Source: an uncultured Prevotella sp.
GTDB taxonomy: Bacteria; Bacteroidota; Bacteroidia; Bacteroidales; Bacteroidaceae
Reading direction: 5' to 3'
Length of the DNA stretch: 10,530 nucleotides
Assembly: GCA_946623195.1 (NCBI GenBank)
Contig: CAMOQW010000063.1
Span: 1 to 10,530, forward strand
Part shown: positions 1-7,116 of the stretch, piece by piece
Layout: the number at the start of each line of letters is the position of its first letter
Numbering within the stretch: the stretch's first letter is position 1
Made by a program: the position numbers and the translations under genes
Notes under the pieces: generated by a model
The model's database searches: none
Told to the model about the DNA's origin: nothing
The model's input: only the letters and a program-made list of their open reading frames with translations

Positions 1-64
1 GAGGTTACGGCTCGTCACCAACAAGAAAGAAACATAGTATTCATATAAAAAAAACTACTGAAAG

Positions 65-439
65 ATGAAAAAAGCATTATTGTTACTGACCATCATGATG
101 GCATCGCTCACGGCCTGGGCCGACGACTATGACTATCTGACCTTCGAAATGACCGACGGCTCACGGGCTTCTGTCAGCGTCAGCGGCCTGCAGCTGAGCA
201 TCAGCGGCACGACGCTGACTGCCGGTAGCGAGCAGTTCACACTCACCAACCTTGCGAAGATGTACTTCACCGCCTCCGACGAGTCGACCACCGGCATCAG
301 CGAAGTGATGGCCGCCGACCTGGACGAGGCCACCGAGGTGTACGACCTGCACGGACGCAAGGTCAGCCGCAATGACATGCAGCGCGGCATCTACATCGTC
401 AAGACCCAGAAAGGAACCTTTAAAGTGAACGTAAGATGA
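65..439 (+). CDS. Small exported protein with T9SS-like C-terminal tail
   Basis: This 124-residue protein has a clear signal peptide (Lys2-3, a Leu/Ile/Met-rich core, likely cleavage after Ala19 in TAWA|DDY), so it is exported. Residues ~24-69 form a small beta-rich module of the kind I recall in many Prevotella secreted proteins (an exposed 'DG' followed by alternating strands ending in an aromatic, here KMYF), then a TTGI linker. Residues ~91-124 (EVYDLHGRKV, then GIYIVKTQKGTFKVNVR) resemble a short type IX secretion (Por) sorting tail, which would place it on or outside the outer membrane. Its stop overlaps the next start as ATGA, implying translational coupling to the beta-helix protein. 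Residues 48-68 align without gaps to residues 46-66 of that protein (8 identities by eye). No enzymatic motif is visible; it may be an accessory or partner protein. The gene is convincing; the function is unknown. Confidence 0.8.
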   Translation: MKKALLLLTIMMASLTAWADDYDYLTFEMTDGSRASVSVSGLQLSISGTTLTAGSEQFTLTNLAKMYFTASDESTTGISEVMAADLDEATEVYDLHGRKVSRNDMQRGIYIVKTQKGTFKVNVR

Positions 440-2388
440 ACAGAATATATGCAATTCTCACGGCCCTCGTGGTGGCGATAGCTGCCGGGGCCCAGACGCT
501 GAACGTCCAGGTGGGCAGCGTCATCTACCAGTTTCCTGCCGCCCAGACGGGCAATATGACCTATACCGACGGCACGCAGCTGACCGTCATGGGCAAGACC
601 TTCACACTGAGCGACATCACCGCGATGACCGTCGACCAGAGCAGCGTCGCCGACGGCACCGTGGGCGTGGCCTTCAATGGCACGTCGGCCGCCGTCACCG
701 TGGCCGGCAACGTGGCCCAGTACCTGACCATCGAGCAGAGCGGAGCCCACGTCTCCATCACCCAGAGCGACGACCTGGCCGAGGAAGTCACCTACACGCT
801 CAGCGGCACCTCGACCGACGGCGAGTTCTACATGGCAGGCTCCTACAAGGCCACCATCGAGCTGAACGGTCTGACGCTGACCAACACGACCCCCGTCTAC
901 AGCGGTGCCGCCATACACATCCAGAACGGCAAGCGCATCAAGGTGAAGCCACTGACCGGCACCACCAGCACCCTCGTCGATGCCGCCAGCGGTTCGCAGA
1001 AGGGCTGCCTCTACATCAAGGGCCATGCCGAGTTTGCCCAGAAGGGTACGCTCAACGTGGTGGGCAACGTGAAGCACGGCATCAAGACCGGTGAGTACTT
1101 CAGCATCAAGAATGCCACCATCAACGTAACCTCCGCCGTGGGCGACGGCATTTCCTGCAACGAGTTCTTCCTCATGGAGAGCGGCACCATCAACATCAGC
1201 GGCACGGGCGACGACGGCATCCAGTGCGACCTGGACGGCACCGAGTCGACCGGCGAGACCACCGACCATGAAGACGAAGACACGGGCAACATATACCTGG
1301 AGGGCGGCACCGTCAACATCAGCACCAGCGCTGCTGCCGCCAAGGGCATCAAGGCCAGTGGCGACGTGCGCATCAGCGGTGGCAACATCACCGTCGGCAG
1401 CACCGGCAGTGCCCTCTGGGATGCCGACGATGCCGAAGTGAAGGGCAGCACGTGCATCAGTGCCGACGGCAACATGACCCTCACGGGCGGCACCATCGTG
1501 CTGACCAACAGCGGTTCGGGCGGCAAGGGCATCAAGGCCGACGGTACGCTGACCATCAGCGACGGCACCAGCCTCAGCGTCACCACGACGGGCCAGATAG
1601 CCTACTGCCAGAGCACCAGCAATACCACCATCCGCACCACCACGACTAGCAGCACCACGGAGCGCCTGGACGATGCCCTGCACACGTCGCCCAAGGGCAT
1701 CAAGAGCGATGGTGCCATGACCATCAGCGGCGGCACCGTCACGGTCAGTGCCTCCTACCACGAGGCCATCGAGTCGAAGTCTACGCTCGACATCACGGGC
1801 GGCTACGTCTATGCCTATAGCGGCGACGACGCCATCAATTCCAAGAGCCACCTGACCATCAGCGGCGGCTACGTGATGGCCAACTCCACGGGCAACGACG
1901 GCATCGATGCCAACGGCAACCTCACCATCAAGGGCGGCAACGTGTTCGCCATCGCCACCTCGCAGCCCGAAGTAGGCCTGGATGCCAATACCGAGAGCGG
2001 CTACAAGCTCTACATCACCGGCGGCAACGTGGTAGCCATCGGCGGCTTCGAGAGCGGTGCCAGCATCTCAGGCGGCACAGCCATGACTGCCAGCTACACG
2101 AAGGGCGCATGGTACGGCCTGAGCAACGGCTCCAGCCAGACCTTCGCCTTCAAGGTTCCCCAGAACAGCAAGATGGGCACCACGATGGCCATCTACACCA
2201 CCGACACGGCAGCCCTCAGCCAGGGTGTCACCGGCAGCGGCGACAGCTTCTGGAGCGGCAATGGCTACACCCAGTTCAGCGGCGGCTCCACGGTATCGCT
2301 CAGCAATTACAACAGCGGCGGTCAGGGCGGTGGCCAGCCTGGCGGCGGTCCCGGTGGCGGCCCCGGCGGTGGCCCCGGCGGACATTGA
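436..2388 (+). CDS. Secreted beta-helix carbohydrate-binding domain protein (Cthe_2159 type)
   Basis: This 650-residue exported protein has a signal peptide over residues 1-19 (cleavage near AGA|Q). Residues ~20-70 are a small beta module shared with the upstream gene. Residues ~97-550 carry repeated short strands with motifs such as KGIKADG, LTISGG, GDDAINSK and NDGIDANG spaced by roughly 20-25 residues, as in a right-handed parallel beta-helix. This fits the carbohydrate-binding family typified by Clostridium thermocellum Cthe_2159, which binds acidic plant polysaccharide and cellulose; that is family knowledge, not shown here. An acidic loop at 265-284 could bind calcium. A Thr/Ser-rich insert lies at ~393-409, and residues 628-650 are a Gly/Pro tail encoded by 12-bp repeats. 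Unlike its upstream partner it has no sorting-like tail. It is probably a surface or extracellular glycan-binding or matrix protein; no catalytic residues can be assigned. Confidence 0.85.
   Translation: MNRIYAILTALVVAIAAGAQTLNVQVGSVIYQFPAAQTGNMTYTDGTQLTVMGKTFTLSDITAMTVDQSSVADGTVGVAFNGTSAAVTVAGNVAQYLTIEQSGAHVSITQSDDLAEEVTYTLSGTSTDGEFYMAGSYKATIELNGLTLTNTTPVYSGAAIHIQNGKRIKVKPLTGTTSTLVDAASGSQKGCLYIKGHAEFAQKGTLNVVGNVKHGIKTGEYFSIKNATINVTSAVGDGISCNEFFLMESGTINISGTGDDGIQCDLDGTESTGETTDHEDEDTGNIYLEGGTVNISTSAAAAKGIKASGDVRISGGNITVGSTGSALWDADDAEVKGSTCISADGNMTLTGGTIVLTNSGSGGKGIKADGTLTISDGTSLSVTTTGQIAYCQSTSNTTIRTTTTSSTTERLDDALHTSPKGIKSDGAMTISGGTVTVSASYHEAIESKSTLDITGGYVYAYSGDDAINSKSHLTISGGYVMANSTGNDGIDANGNLTIKGGNVFAIATSQPEVGLDANTESGYKLYITGGNVVAIGGFESGASISGGTAMTASYTKGAWYGLSNGSSQTFAFKVPQNSKMGTTMAIYTTDTAALSQGVTGSGDSFWSGNGYTQFSGGSTVSLSNYNSGGQGGGQPGGGPGGGPGGGPGGH
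2338..2385 (+). repeat. Four 12-bp tandem units encoding a Gly-Pro tail
   Basis: The last codons of the beta-helix gene are four in-frame 12-bp units of the form Pro-Gly-Gly-Gly (CCN GGN GGN GGN), the final one ending Pro-Gly-Gly-His. Third positions vary between units, so the protein repeat is better kept than the DNA repeat. Each unit keeps the frame, so copy number could change without disrupting the protein. A flexible C-terminal extension or spacer is likely. Confidence 0.8.
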
Positions 2389-2414
2389 AAGAGCCACTGG
2401 CATGTTCACTGAAT

Positions 2415-2468
2415 AAATTAGGCGTTTCGTTGAATCCTTTTGCAGGAGAGCGGCGAAACGCCTAATTT
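2415..2468 (+). terminator. Perfect 15-bp inverted repeat, probable terminator
   Basis: The left arm AAATTAGGCGTTTCG (2415-2429) is exactly complementary to the right arm CGAAACGCCTAATTT (2454-2468), 27 nt after the beta-helix stop. In RNA the stem can extend inward by two U-G pairs and one G-C pair. Within the loop, TCCT/AGGA can pair as a small nested hairpin. The right arm runs into TTTTG, a short U-run compatible with Rho-independent termination. The loop (24 nt) is larger than in a typical terminator, and a promoter overlaps the loop and right arm, so a dual role as terminator and operator is possible. Confidence 0.65.
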
Positions 2469-2470
2469 TG
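2439..2470 (+). promoter_or_regulatory. Bacteroidales-type promoter (TTTG-N20-TAATTTTG)
   Basis: TTTG at 2439-2442 and TAATTTTG at 2463-2470 match the Bacteroidetes primary sigma factor consensus (-33 TTTG, -7 TAnnTTTG) with 20-bp spacing. The expected transcript start is near 2476, about 20 nt before the truncated VTC reading frame at 2497. With that gene broken, this is the only consensus promoter seen upstream of the sensor kinase and probably drives the kinase-regulator-GH115 run (inference). Confidence 0.6.
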
Positions 2471-2496
2471 TATCGTCATTCTAAAGAACAAGCATT

Positions 2497-2619
2497 ATGA
2501 CTACACAGATTAACACATTCCAACCCATCACGCTGGCCGAAATGAGCAGCGTGAAGCTGATGAACCGCCGACATGCACTACATCGGCATAGGCTACAAGT
2601 TCAAATTCTGAGCCGTTAA
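2497..2619 (+). pseudogene. Deletion scar: VTC-type polyphosphate polymerase start fused to outer-membrane protein end
   Basis: A 40-codon frame starts at 2497. Its first ~24 residues include QPITLAEMSSVKLMNR, which resembles the N-terminus of bacterial VTC-domain polyphosphate polymerases as I remember them (SLAEMDSVKLMNR followed by a D-T-K-F stretch). After Asn-Arg the match stops and the frame reads RHALHRHRLQVQILSR, which is not protein-like. One frame over, 2570-2611 reads DMHYIGIGYKFKF then stop: alternating hydrophobic/polar residues ending in Phe, as in the last strand of an outer-membrane beta-barrel. The junction is therefore near 2567-2570, inside CGCCGACA. The simplest reading is a deletion removing most of the VTC gene, any genes between, and nearly all of an outer-membrane protein gene. 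The promoter and start codon remain, so a 40-residue peptide could still be made, but no function is suggested. An assembly join is the main alternative. Confidence 0.6.
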
Positions 2620-2653
2620 TACAATTTTCCGACCGACGATTGCGTTATAGAAT

Positions 2654-3871
2654 ATGAAGACAATAGACAACTGGATGCAGCATCAGTCACGACAGGAGAA
2701 CATCGTCTACTGGGCACTGTGGGGCTTACTCTTCGTAACCCCCGTGCTCAGCCTCTACGTGCGTACGGTGAACAACACGGAGCTGACCTTCGACTGGCAG
2801 GAGGTGTTCATCGTGTGGCGACAGTATGCCGTCTACCTGCTGCTATTCCTGCTGCACAACTACGTTCTGGCACCGCTGCTGGTGTACCGGCAGAAGTGGG
2901 TGACGTACTCCGCGCTCGTAGCCTGCATGGTGGGCATGTTCGTGTTCTACCAGTGCCAGCATCGGCCAGACAACATGAGAAAGGGCCCGCGCCATTTTGC
3001 CAAGCACGGGCAGATGATGCCGCACGACGGAATGCACGACAGTCCGGCCGGCGACGAATTCCGCGACCACGAGCCCCCGCCCTTCGACGACGACCAGCCC
3101 CTTGACGGCCAGCAGCAGGCTCCGCGCCACAAGCGGCATTTCTCGCCACAGCATCGTGACGGCAGCCCCCCCATCATGTACGGGCAGCACGACATCGTCG
3201 GACTCATCATCCTGCTGCTGATGTTTGGTGCCAACCTCGGCATCAAGGTCTACTTCAAGAGCCGTGGCGACCAGAAGAAGCTCATCGCCCTGGAGAAGGA
3301 GAACCTGGAGCAGCAGCTGGAGTATCTGAAGTACCAGATCAATCCCCACTTCTTCATGAACACGCTGAACAACATCCACGCCCTGGTGGACATCGACCCC
3401 GAGAAGGCCAAGGACACAATTCTGGAACTGTCGAAGATGATGCGCTTCGTGCTCTATGAGGGCAACAAGCAGGGCGTACCGCTGAGCCGCGAGTTCGACT
3501 TCATCCGCAACTACATCACGCTCATGAGGCTGCGCTATACCGACAAGGTCAGCATCACGGTAGACCTGCCTCCGGAAGTGCCCGACCGGCAGATACCGCC
3601 GCTGATGCTCATCACATTCATCGAGAACGCCTTCAAGCACGGCATCTCCTACCAGCACGCGTCGTTCATCGACATCAAGGTGGGCATCGAGCACGAGCGG
3701 CTGCGGTTCCTCTGTCGCAACTCGAAGGCCGACAAGCCCAATCCGGAGAAAGGCGGCGTAGGACTGCAGAATGTCAAACAACGATTAAACTTATTATATG
3801 ATAAAAATTTTACGCTAAACACACAAGACAACCCCGACACCTATCAGGTAGAACTGAGTATTCCCATCTAA
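2654..3871 (+). CDS. LytS-type sensor histidine kinase with His-rich periplasmic loop
   Basis: This 405-residue inner-membrane kinase has four predicted membrane segments (~17-36, 57-78, 83-100, 181-200). The cytoplasmic part begins with a coiled linker (~203-225) and a His_kinase (PF06580-type) domain with phospho-acceptor His232 in QINPHFFMNTLNNIHALV. An HATPase domain follows, with N-box ENAFKHG (324-330) and G-box KGGVGLQNVKQRL (366-378). With the kinase inside, the 80-residue loop 101-180 is periplasmic. It holds 10 His, 5 Met and more than a dozen Asp/Glu, much richer than usual for this family, and could sense metal, pH or a polyanion. The regulator gene follows after 12 nt, as expected for a LytS/LytTR pair that autophosphorylates and passes phosphate to Asp56 of the regulator. 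No Shine-Dalgarno is seen, which is common in Bacteroidales. The kinase assignment is firm; the signal is unknown. Confidence 0.92.
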   Translation: MKTIDNWMQHQSRQENIVYWALWGLLFVTPVLSLYVRTVNNTELTFDWQEVFIVWRQYAVYLLLFLLHNYVLAPLLVYRQKWVTYSALVACMVGMFVFYQCQHRPDNMRKGPRHFAKHGQMMPHDGMHDSPAGDEFRDHEPPPFDDDQPLDGQQQAPRHKRHFSPQHRDGSPPIMYGQHDIVGLIILLLMFGANLGIKVYFKSRGDQKKLIALEKENLEQQLEYLKYQINPHFFMNTLNNIHALVDIDPEKAKDTILELSKMMRFVLYEGNKQGVPLSREFDFIRNYITLMRLRYTDKVSITVDLPPEVPDRQIPPLMLITFIENAFKHGISYQHASFIDIKVGIEHERLRFLCRNSKADKPNPEKGGVGLQNVKQRLNLLYDKNFTLNTQDNPDTYQVELSIPI

Positions 3872-3883
3872 ACGACAAGCTAC

Positions 3884-4648
3884 ATGAACATGATACGATG
3901 CATGGCCATTGACGACGAGCCGCTGGCACTCCAGCAGATAGCGGCCTATATCAACAAAGTACCCTTCCTGGAGCTGGTTGCCCAGTGCCAGAGTGCCATC
4001 GAGGCCCGCCAGTTTCTGGAGCAGGACACGGTGGACGCCATCTTCTGCGACATCAACATGCCCGACCTCAACGGCATGGACTTCGTCAAGTCGCTGACGG
4101 TGGCCCCGCTCATCGTCTTCACCACGGCCTATTCGGAATATGCCGTCGAGGGCTTCCGGGTGAATGCCGTCGACTATCTGCTGAAGCCCTTCGGTCTGCA
4201 GGACTTCCAGCGTGCCGCCAACCGGCTGAAGGAGCGGTTAGGGAACAGTATGAGCCAGGACGCCACACTCGCCCCTCACCCCGCACCGCTCAGCCCTCAG
4301 CCCGCACCCCTCACCCCTGACGACACCCTCTTCCTCAAGACCGAGTACCGCATCGTCAAGGTCAGCATCAGCGACATCCGCTACGTGGAAGCCATGAGCG
4401 AATATCTGAAGGTCTATCTGAAGAGCGAGTCCAAGCCCATTGTCACCCTGCTGTCGATGAAGAAGATGGAGGAGCGGCTGCCCACGACGTTCATGCGCAT
4501 CCACCGCTCCTACATCATCAACCTGGAGGAAATCCAGGAGGTCAACAAGAACCGCGTCATCATGGACAGCGACACCTATCTGCCCATCGGCGACATGTAC
4601 AAAGAAGCCTTCCAGCAGTATCTGGACACCCGTTTCCTTGGCAAATAA
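3884..4648 (+). CDS. LytTR-family response regulator
   Basis: This 254-residue cytoplasmic DNA-binding regulator has a receiver domain (1-~118) with acidic Asp10/Asp11, phospho-acceptor Asp56 in FCDINMP, Thr80/Thr81 and the conserved Lys101-Pro102. A Pro-rich linker (~129-147) joins it to a LytTR domain (~148-252) with typical elements: FLKTEYRIVKV, DIRYVEAMSEYLKVYL, FMRIHRSYIIN and the closing YLPIGDMYKEAF. It is the partner of the kinase 12 nt upstream and probably binds direct repeats in target promoters, perhaps including its own operon, though no repeat pair could be assigned. The GH115 gene starts 10 nt downstream, suggesting the pair is co-expressed with, and may control, glucuronic acid removal. 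Start choice is loose: Met1, Met3 and Met7 are all possible and none has a strong Shine-Dalgarno. Confidence 0.93.
   Translation: MNMIRCMAIDDEPLALQQIAAYINKVPFLELVAQCQSAIEARQFLEQDTVDAIFCDINMPDLNGMDFVKSLTVAPLIVFTTAYSEYAVEGFRVNAVDYLLKPFGLQDFQRAANRLKERLGNSMSQDATLAPHPAPLSPQPAPLTPDDTLFLKTEYRIVKVSISDIRYVEAMSEYLKVYLKSESKPIVTLLSMKKMEERLPTTFMRIHRSYIINLEEIQEVNKNRVIMDSDTYLPIGDMYKEAFQQYLDTRFLGK
4277..4318 (+). repeat. Two 21-bp tandem units in the regulator linker
   Basis: Two adjacent 21-bp in-frame units (4277-4297 and 4298-4318) match at 18 of 21 positions and encode HPAPLSP and QPAPLTP. A partial copy (LAP) precedes them. The repeat sits exactly between receiver and DNA-binding domains, and gain or loss of a unit would keep the frame while changing linker length. 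Confidence 0.8.
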
Positions 4649-4658
4649 TCTTTAAGCT

Positions 4659-6974
4659 ATGATTCATAAACTCTGCGACTACTTCTTTCTGTGTCTGATG
4701 CTGCTGACCACGCTGACGGCCAAGGCTGCCGATGTGGTATGGTTCGACGGCACCAATCCCGTTACTTTTCAAGTGGTCGGCAAGACAGCCCCCGTGGTGG
4801 AACAAGCGCTGCGCATGTTCTGCGACGACATGCAGCAGGTGACCGGTCTGCGCCCCGTAGCCTCCAGGCAGGCCACCATCAGCATCCGGCAAGGCCGGGG
4901 CGATGACGACGGCTTCAGCCTGAGCATCAACGCAGAAGGCCAGATTGTGGTGGCCGGCCACAACGCCCGAGGCACGGCCTACGGTCTGCTGGAACTGTCG
5001 CGACTGGCCGGCGTGTCGCCCTGGATATGGTGGGGCGACGTGGTGCCCGAGCGCAAGGAGCGCCTCACACTGCCCGACACGTTCAGCATGGAGCATACCC
5101 CCAGCGTGGCCTATCGCGGCATCTTCATCAACGACGAAGACTGGAGCCTGCGCCCCTGGGCCGAAAAGACCTACGAGCAGGGCGGCCGGGGCGTCATAGG
5201 TCCCAAGACCTACAAGGCCCTGTTTCAGCTGCTGCTGCGCCTTCGCGGCAATGCCATCTGGCCCGCCATGCACGAGGGTACGGCCGGTTTCTTCACCGTC
5301 AAGGGCAACAAGGAGATGGCCGACTCGTTCGGCATCCTGGTGGGCAGCTCGCACTGTGAGCCCCTGTTGCGCAACAATGTGGCCGAATGGGACCGACAGC
5401 AGCGCGGAGCCTACAACTACATCACCAACCGCCGGCAGGTGCAGCAGTACTGGACCGAGCGGCTGCGCCAGATGAAAGGCAGCGAAGCCCTGCTGACCAT
5501 CGGTATGCGCGGCATCCACGACGGCTCGATGGAGGGTGTCAAGACCAAGGAGGAGAAGTTGAGCGGACTGCAGCAAGTCATCGACGACCAGCGCCAGCTG
5601 ATTCGCCGCTACTACGACAAGCACGTGGAGCGCGTGCCCCAGGTCTTCATCCCCTACAAGGAGGTCCTGGAGATTCTGGAGAGCGGCCTGCAGGTGCCCG
5701 ACGACGTGATGCTGATGTGGTGCGACGACAACTACGGATACATGACCCGCCTGCCCGATGCCCACCAGCAGCAGCGGCAGGGCGGCGGTGGTGTCTACTA
5801 CCACCTGAGCTACTGGGGCCGCCCCCACGACCACCTGTGGCTCACCACCACGCAGCCGGGCCTCATCTACAGCGAGATGAAGACCGCCTACGACCACCAG
5901 TGCCGCCGACTGTGGATTGCCAATGTCCACGACCCCAAGGTGGCTGCCTACGACCTGGAGTTTTTCCTCGACATGGCCTGGGACATCAACAGTCTGCAGC
6001 CGCACACCATCCGCCAGCACCTGGAGCAGTGGCTCTGCCGTCAGTTCGGCGATGCCGCCGGTCGCAAGCTGGCCCCCGTGATGCACGAGTTCTACCGCCT
6101 CTGCAGCATCCGCAAGCCCGAATTCATGGGCTGGACGCAAGTGGAACTGGACAAGCGCCGATTTCCGGGCGGCAAGTCGCCCGTCGGCGATACGGAGCTG
6201 ACGCTCAGCGAGGCCTGTCAGCGGCTGGCCGACTTCGGCAGCATCGAGGCCGCTGCCGATGCCTACGCCCGACTGGTGCCCGACCGTCTGCAGGCAGCCT
6301 ACTATGCCCACATCCTCTACCCCATCCATGCCGCTGCCGCCATGAGTCGCAAGCTGCTCAGCGACCCCGTGGAGAGCCGGCGGGCCTATCAGGAGATACA
6401 GTTGCTCACGGAGCGTTACAACCAGCTGTCGGACGGCAAGTGGACCTGCCTGATGGATGCCGCGCCGCGCCGTCTGCCCGTATTCGGCGAGGCTCAAGCC
6501 CGGTTGCAGGCCGACAGTCCGGCCGAGGGTTACATAGCCCGCAATGCCGCCGACTACGACCAGGCCACAGCCGGCTGCCAGTCCATCCAGATGCTGGGCC
6601 ACTCCATGCAGGCCGTCAGCATTCCCAAGGGCGGTGAACTGACATTCCGCTTCACCACCGGCCAGGAAGGTAACGCCACGCTCTATACCGCCATGATTCC
6701 CACCCAACCCAGCGACAGGGGCGACCTGCGCTATCAGGTGCTGCTGGACGACCAGCCCGCCGTCACCCTCTCGCTCAAGGAGCCCTACCGGTCGGAGGTT
6801 TGGAAACGGAACGTGCTACGCGGCCAGGCCCTCAAGCAGACGGCCGTCAAGGTGGGCAAAGGCACCCATACCCTGCGCATCAGGGCCCTCGACGGTCACA
6901 TCATCATGGACCAGTGGATGCTCGACTTCCAGCCCGACCGCAAGTTCTACGTCATTCCCGCCGCAGGCCGGTAG
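4659..6974 (+). CDS. Secreted GH115 alpha-glucuronidase
   Basis: This 771-residue exported glycoside hydrolase probably releases (4-O-methyl-)glucuronic acid from glucuronoxylan or related plant glycans. A signal peptide spans residues 1-~24 (KAA|DVV). An alpha/beta N-terminal domain (~25-140) precedes a catalytic barrel with GH115-like blocks: YRGIFINDEDW (152-162), GNAIWPAMHEG (197-207), HCEPLLRNN (232-240), GMRGIHDG (282-289), MWCDDNYGY (353-361), VYYHLSYWGRPHDHLW (379-394) and IANVHDPKVAAYDLEFF (420-436). A helical region (~445-600) and a beta-sandwich C-terminal domain (~620-767, ending DQWMLDFQPDRKFYVIP) follow, as in GH115_C. At 771 residues it is slightly shorter than many members but appears complete. 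It follows the regulator by 10 nt, so it is probably in that operon. No SusC/SusD pair or other xylan enzyme lies in the window. The cysteine after the signal core is not in a lipobox, so a soluble periplasmic or secreted enzyme is more likely than a lipoprotein. Substrate is inferred from family. Confidence 0.9.
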   Translation: MIHKLCDYFFLCLMLLTTLTAKAADVVWFDGTNPVTFQVVGKTAPVVEQALRMFCDDMQQVTGLRPVASRQATISIRQGRGDDDGFSLSINAEGQIVVAGHNARGTAYGLLELSRLAGVSPWIWWGDVVPERKERLTLPDTFSMEHTPSVAYRGIFINDEDWSLRPWAEKTYEQGGRGVIGPKTYKALFQLLLRLRGNAIWPAMHEGTAGFFTVKGNKEMADSFGILVGSSHCEPLLRNNVAEWDRQQRGAYNYITNRRQVQQYWTERLRQMKGSEALLTIGMRGIHDGSMEGVKTKEEKLSGLQQVIDDQRQLIRRYYDKHVERVPQVFIPYKEVLEILESGLQVPDDVMLMWCDDNYGYMTRLPDAHQQQRQGGGGVYYHLSYWGRPHDHLWLTTTQPGLIYSEMKTAYDHQCRRLWIANVHDPKVAAYDLEFFLDMAWDINSLQPHTIRQHLEQWLCRQFGDAAGRKLAPVMHEFYRLCSIRKPEFMGWTQVELDKRRFPGGKSPVGDTELTLSEACQRLADFGSIEAAADAYARLVPDRLQAAYYAHILYPIHAAAAMSRKLLSDPVESRRAYQEIQLLTERYNQLSDGKWTCLMDAAPRRLPVFGEAQARLQADSPAEGYIARNAADYDQATAGCQSIQMLGHSMQAVSIPKGGELTFRFTTGQEGNATLYTAMIPTQPSDRGDLRYQVLLDDQPAVTLSLKEPYRSEVWKRNVLRGQALKQTAVKVGKGTHTLRIRALDGHIIMDQWMLDFQPDRKFYVIPAAGR

Positions 6975-7116
6975 CGTTCTACTCTGTTTCGAGCCTCAAC
7001 GACCGCCCCGAACAGAAAGATTCTCTGCCGTTTCGCTAAAAACAGGGATAAATTCCGAATTCAGCCAAGAATATGGAGGAACGGCAGGAATTGAACCATA
7101 AAAATGCGCAATTTAA

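Noticed and set aside
1..64. Possible 3' end of an upstream gene (frame ending TAG at 35-37, or TGA at 66-68)
   Set aside because: Too short to judge; neither 11-21 residue tail is recognisable, and no promoter with both elements is visible, so no feature is called.
391..1851. 486-codon minus-strand ORF opposite the beta-helix gene
   Set aside because: Translation is Ala/Gly/Val/Asp/His-rich low-complexity with no family pattern, and the + strand gene has signal peptide and repeats; this is a composition shadow.
2619..2653. Separate promoter directly before the sensor kinase
   Set aside because: No TAnnTTTG element is present in this stretch; the TTATAGAAT similarity to an E. coli -10 box is not relevant in Bacteroidales.
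5387..6637. 416-codon + strand ORF in another frame of GH115
   Set aside because: Arg/Pro/Ala/His-rich out-of-frame translation with no domain; the GH115 frame is continuous throughout.
4560..6707. 715-codon minus-strand ORF opposite GH115
   Set aside because: It has no recognisable domain, and the + strand carries all GH115 motif blocks. The length is explained by GC-rich codons giving few stops.
6983..7016. Weak hairpin after the GH115 stop as a terminator
   Set aside because: The stem is about 8 bp with one bulged T and no U-run follows; too weak to call.
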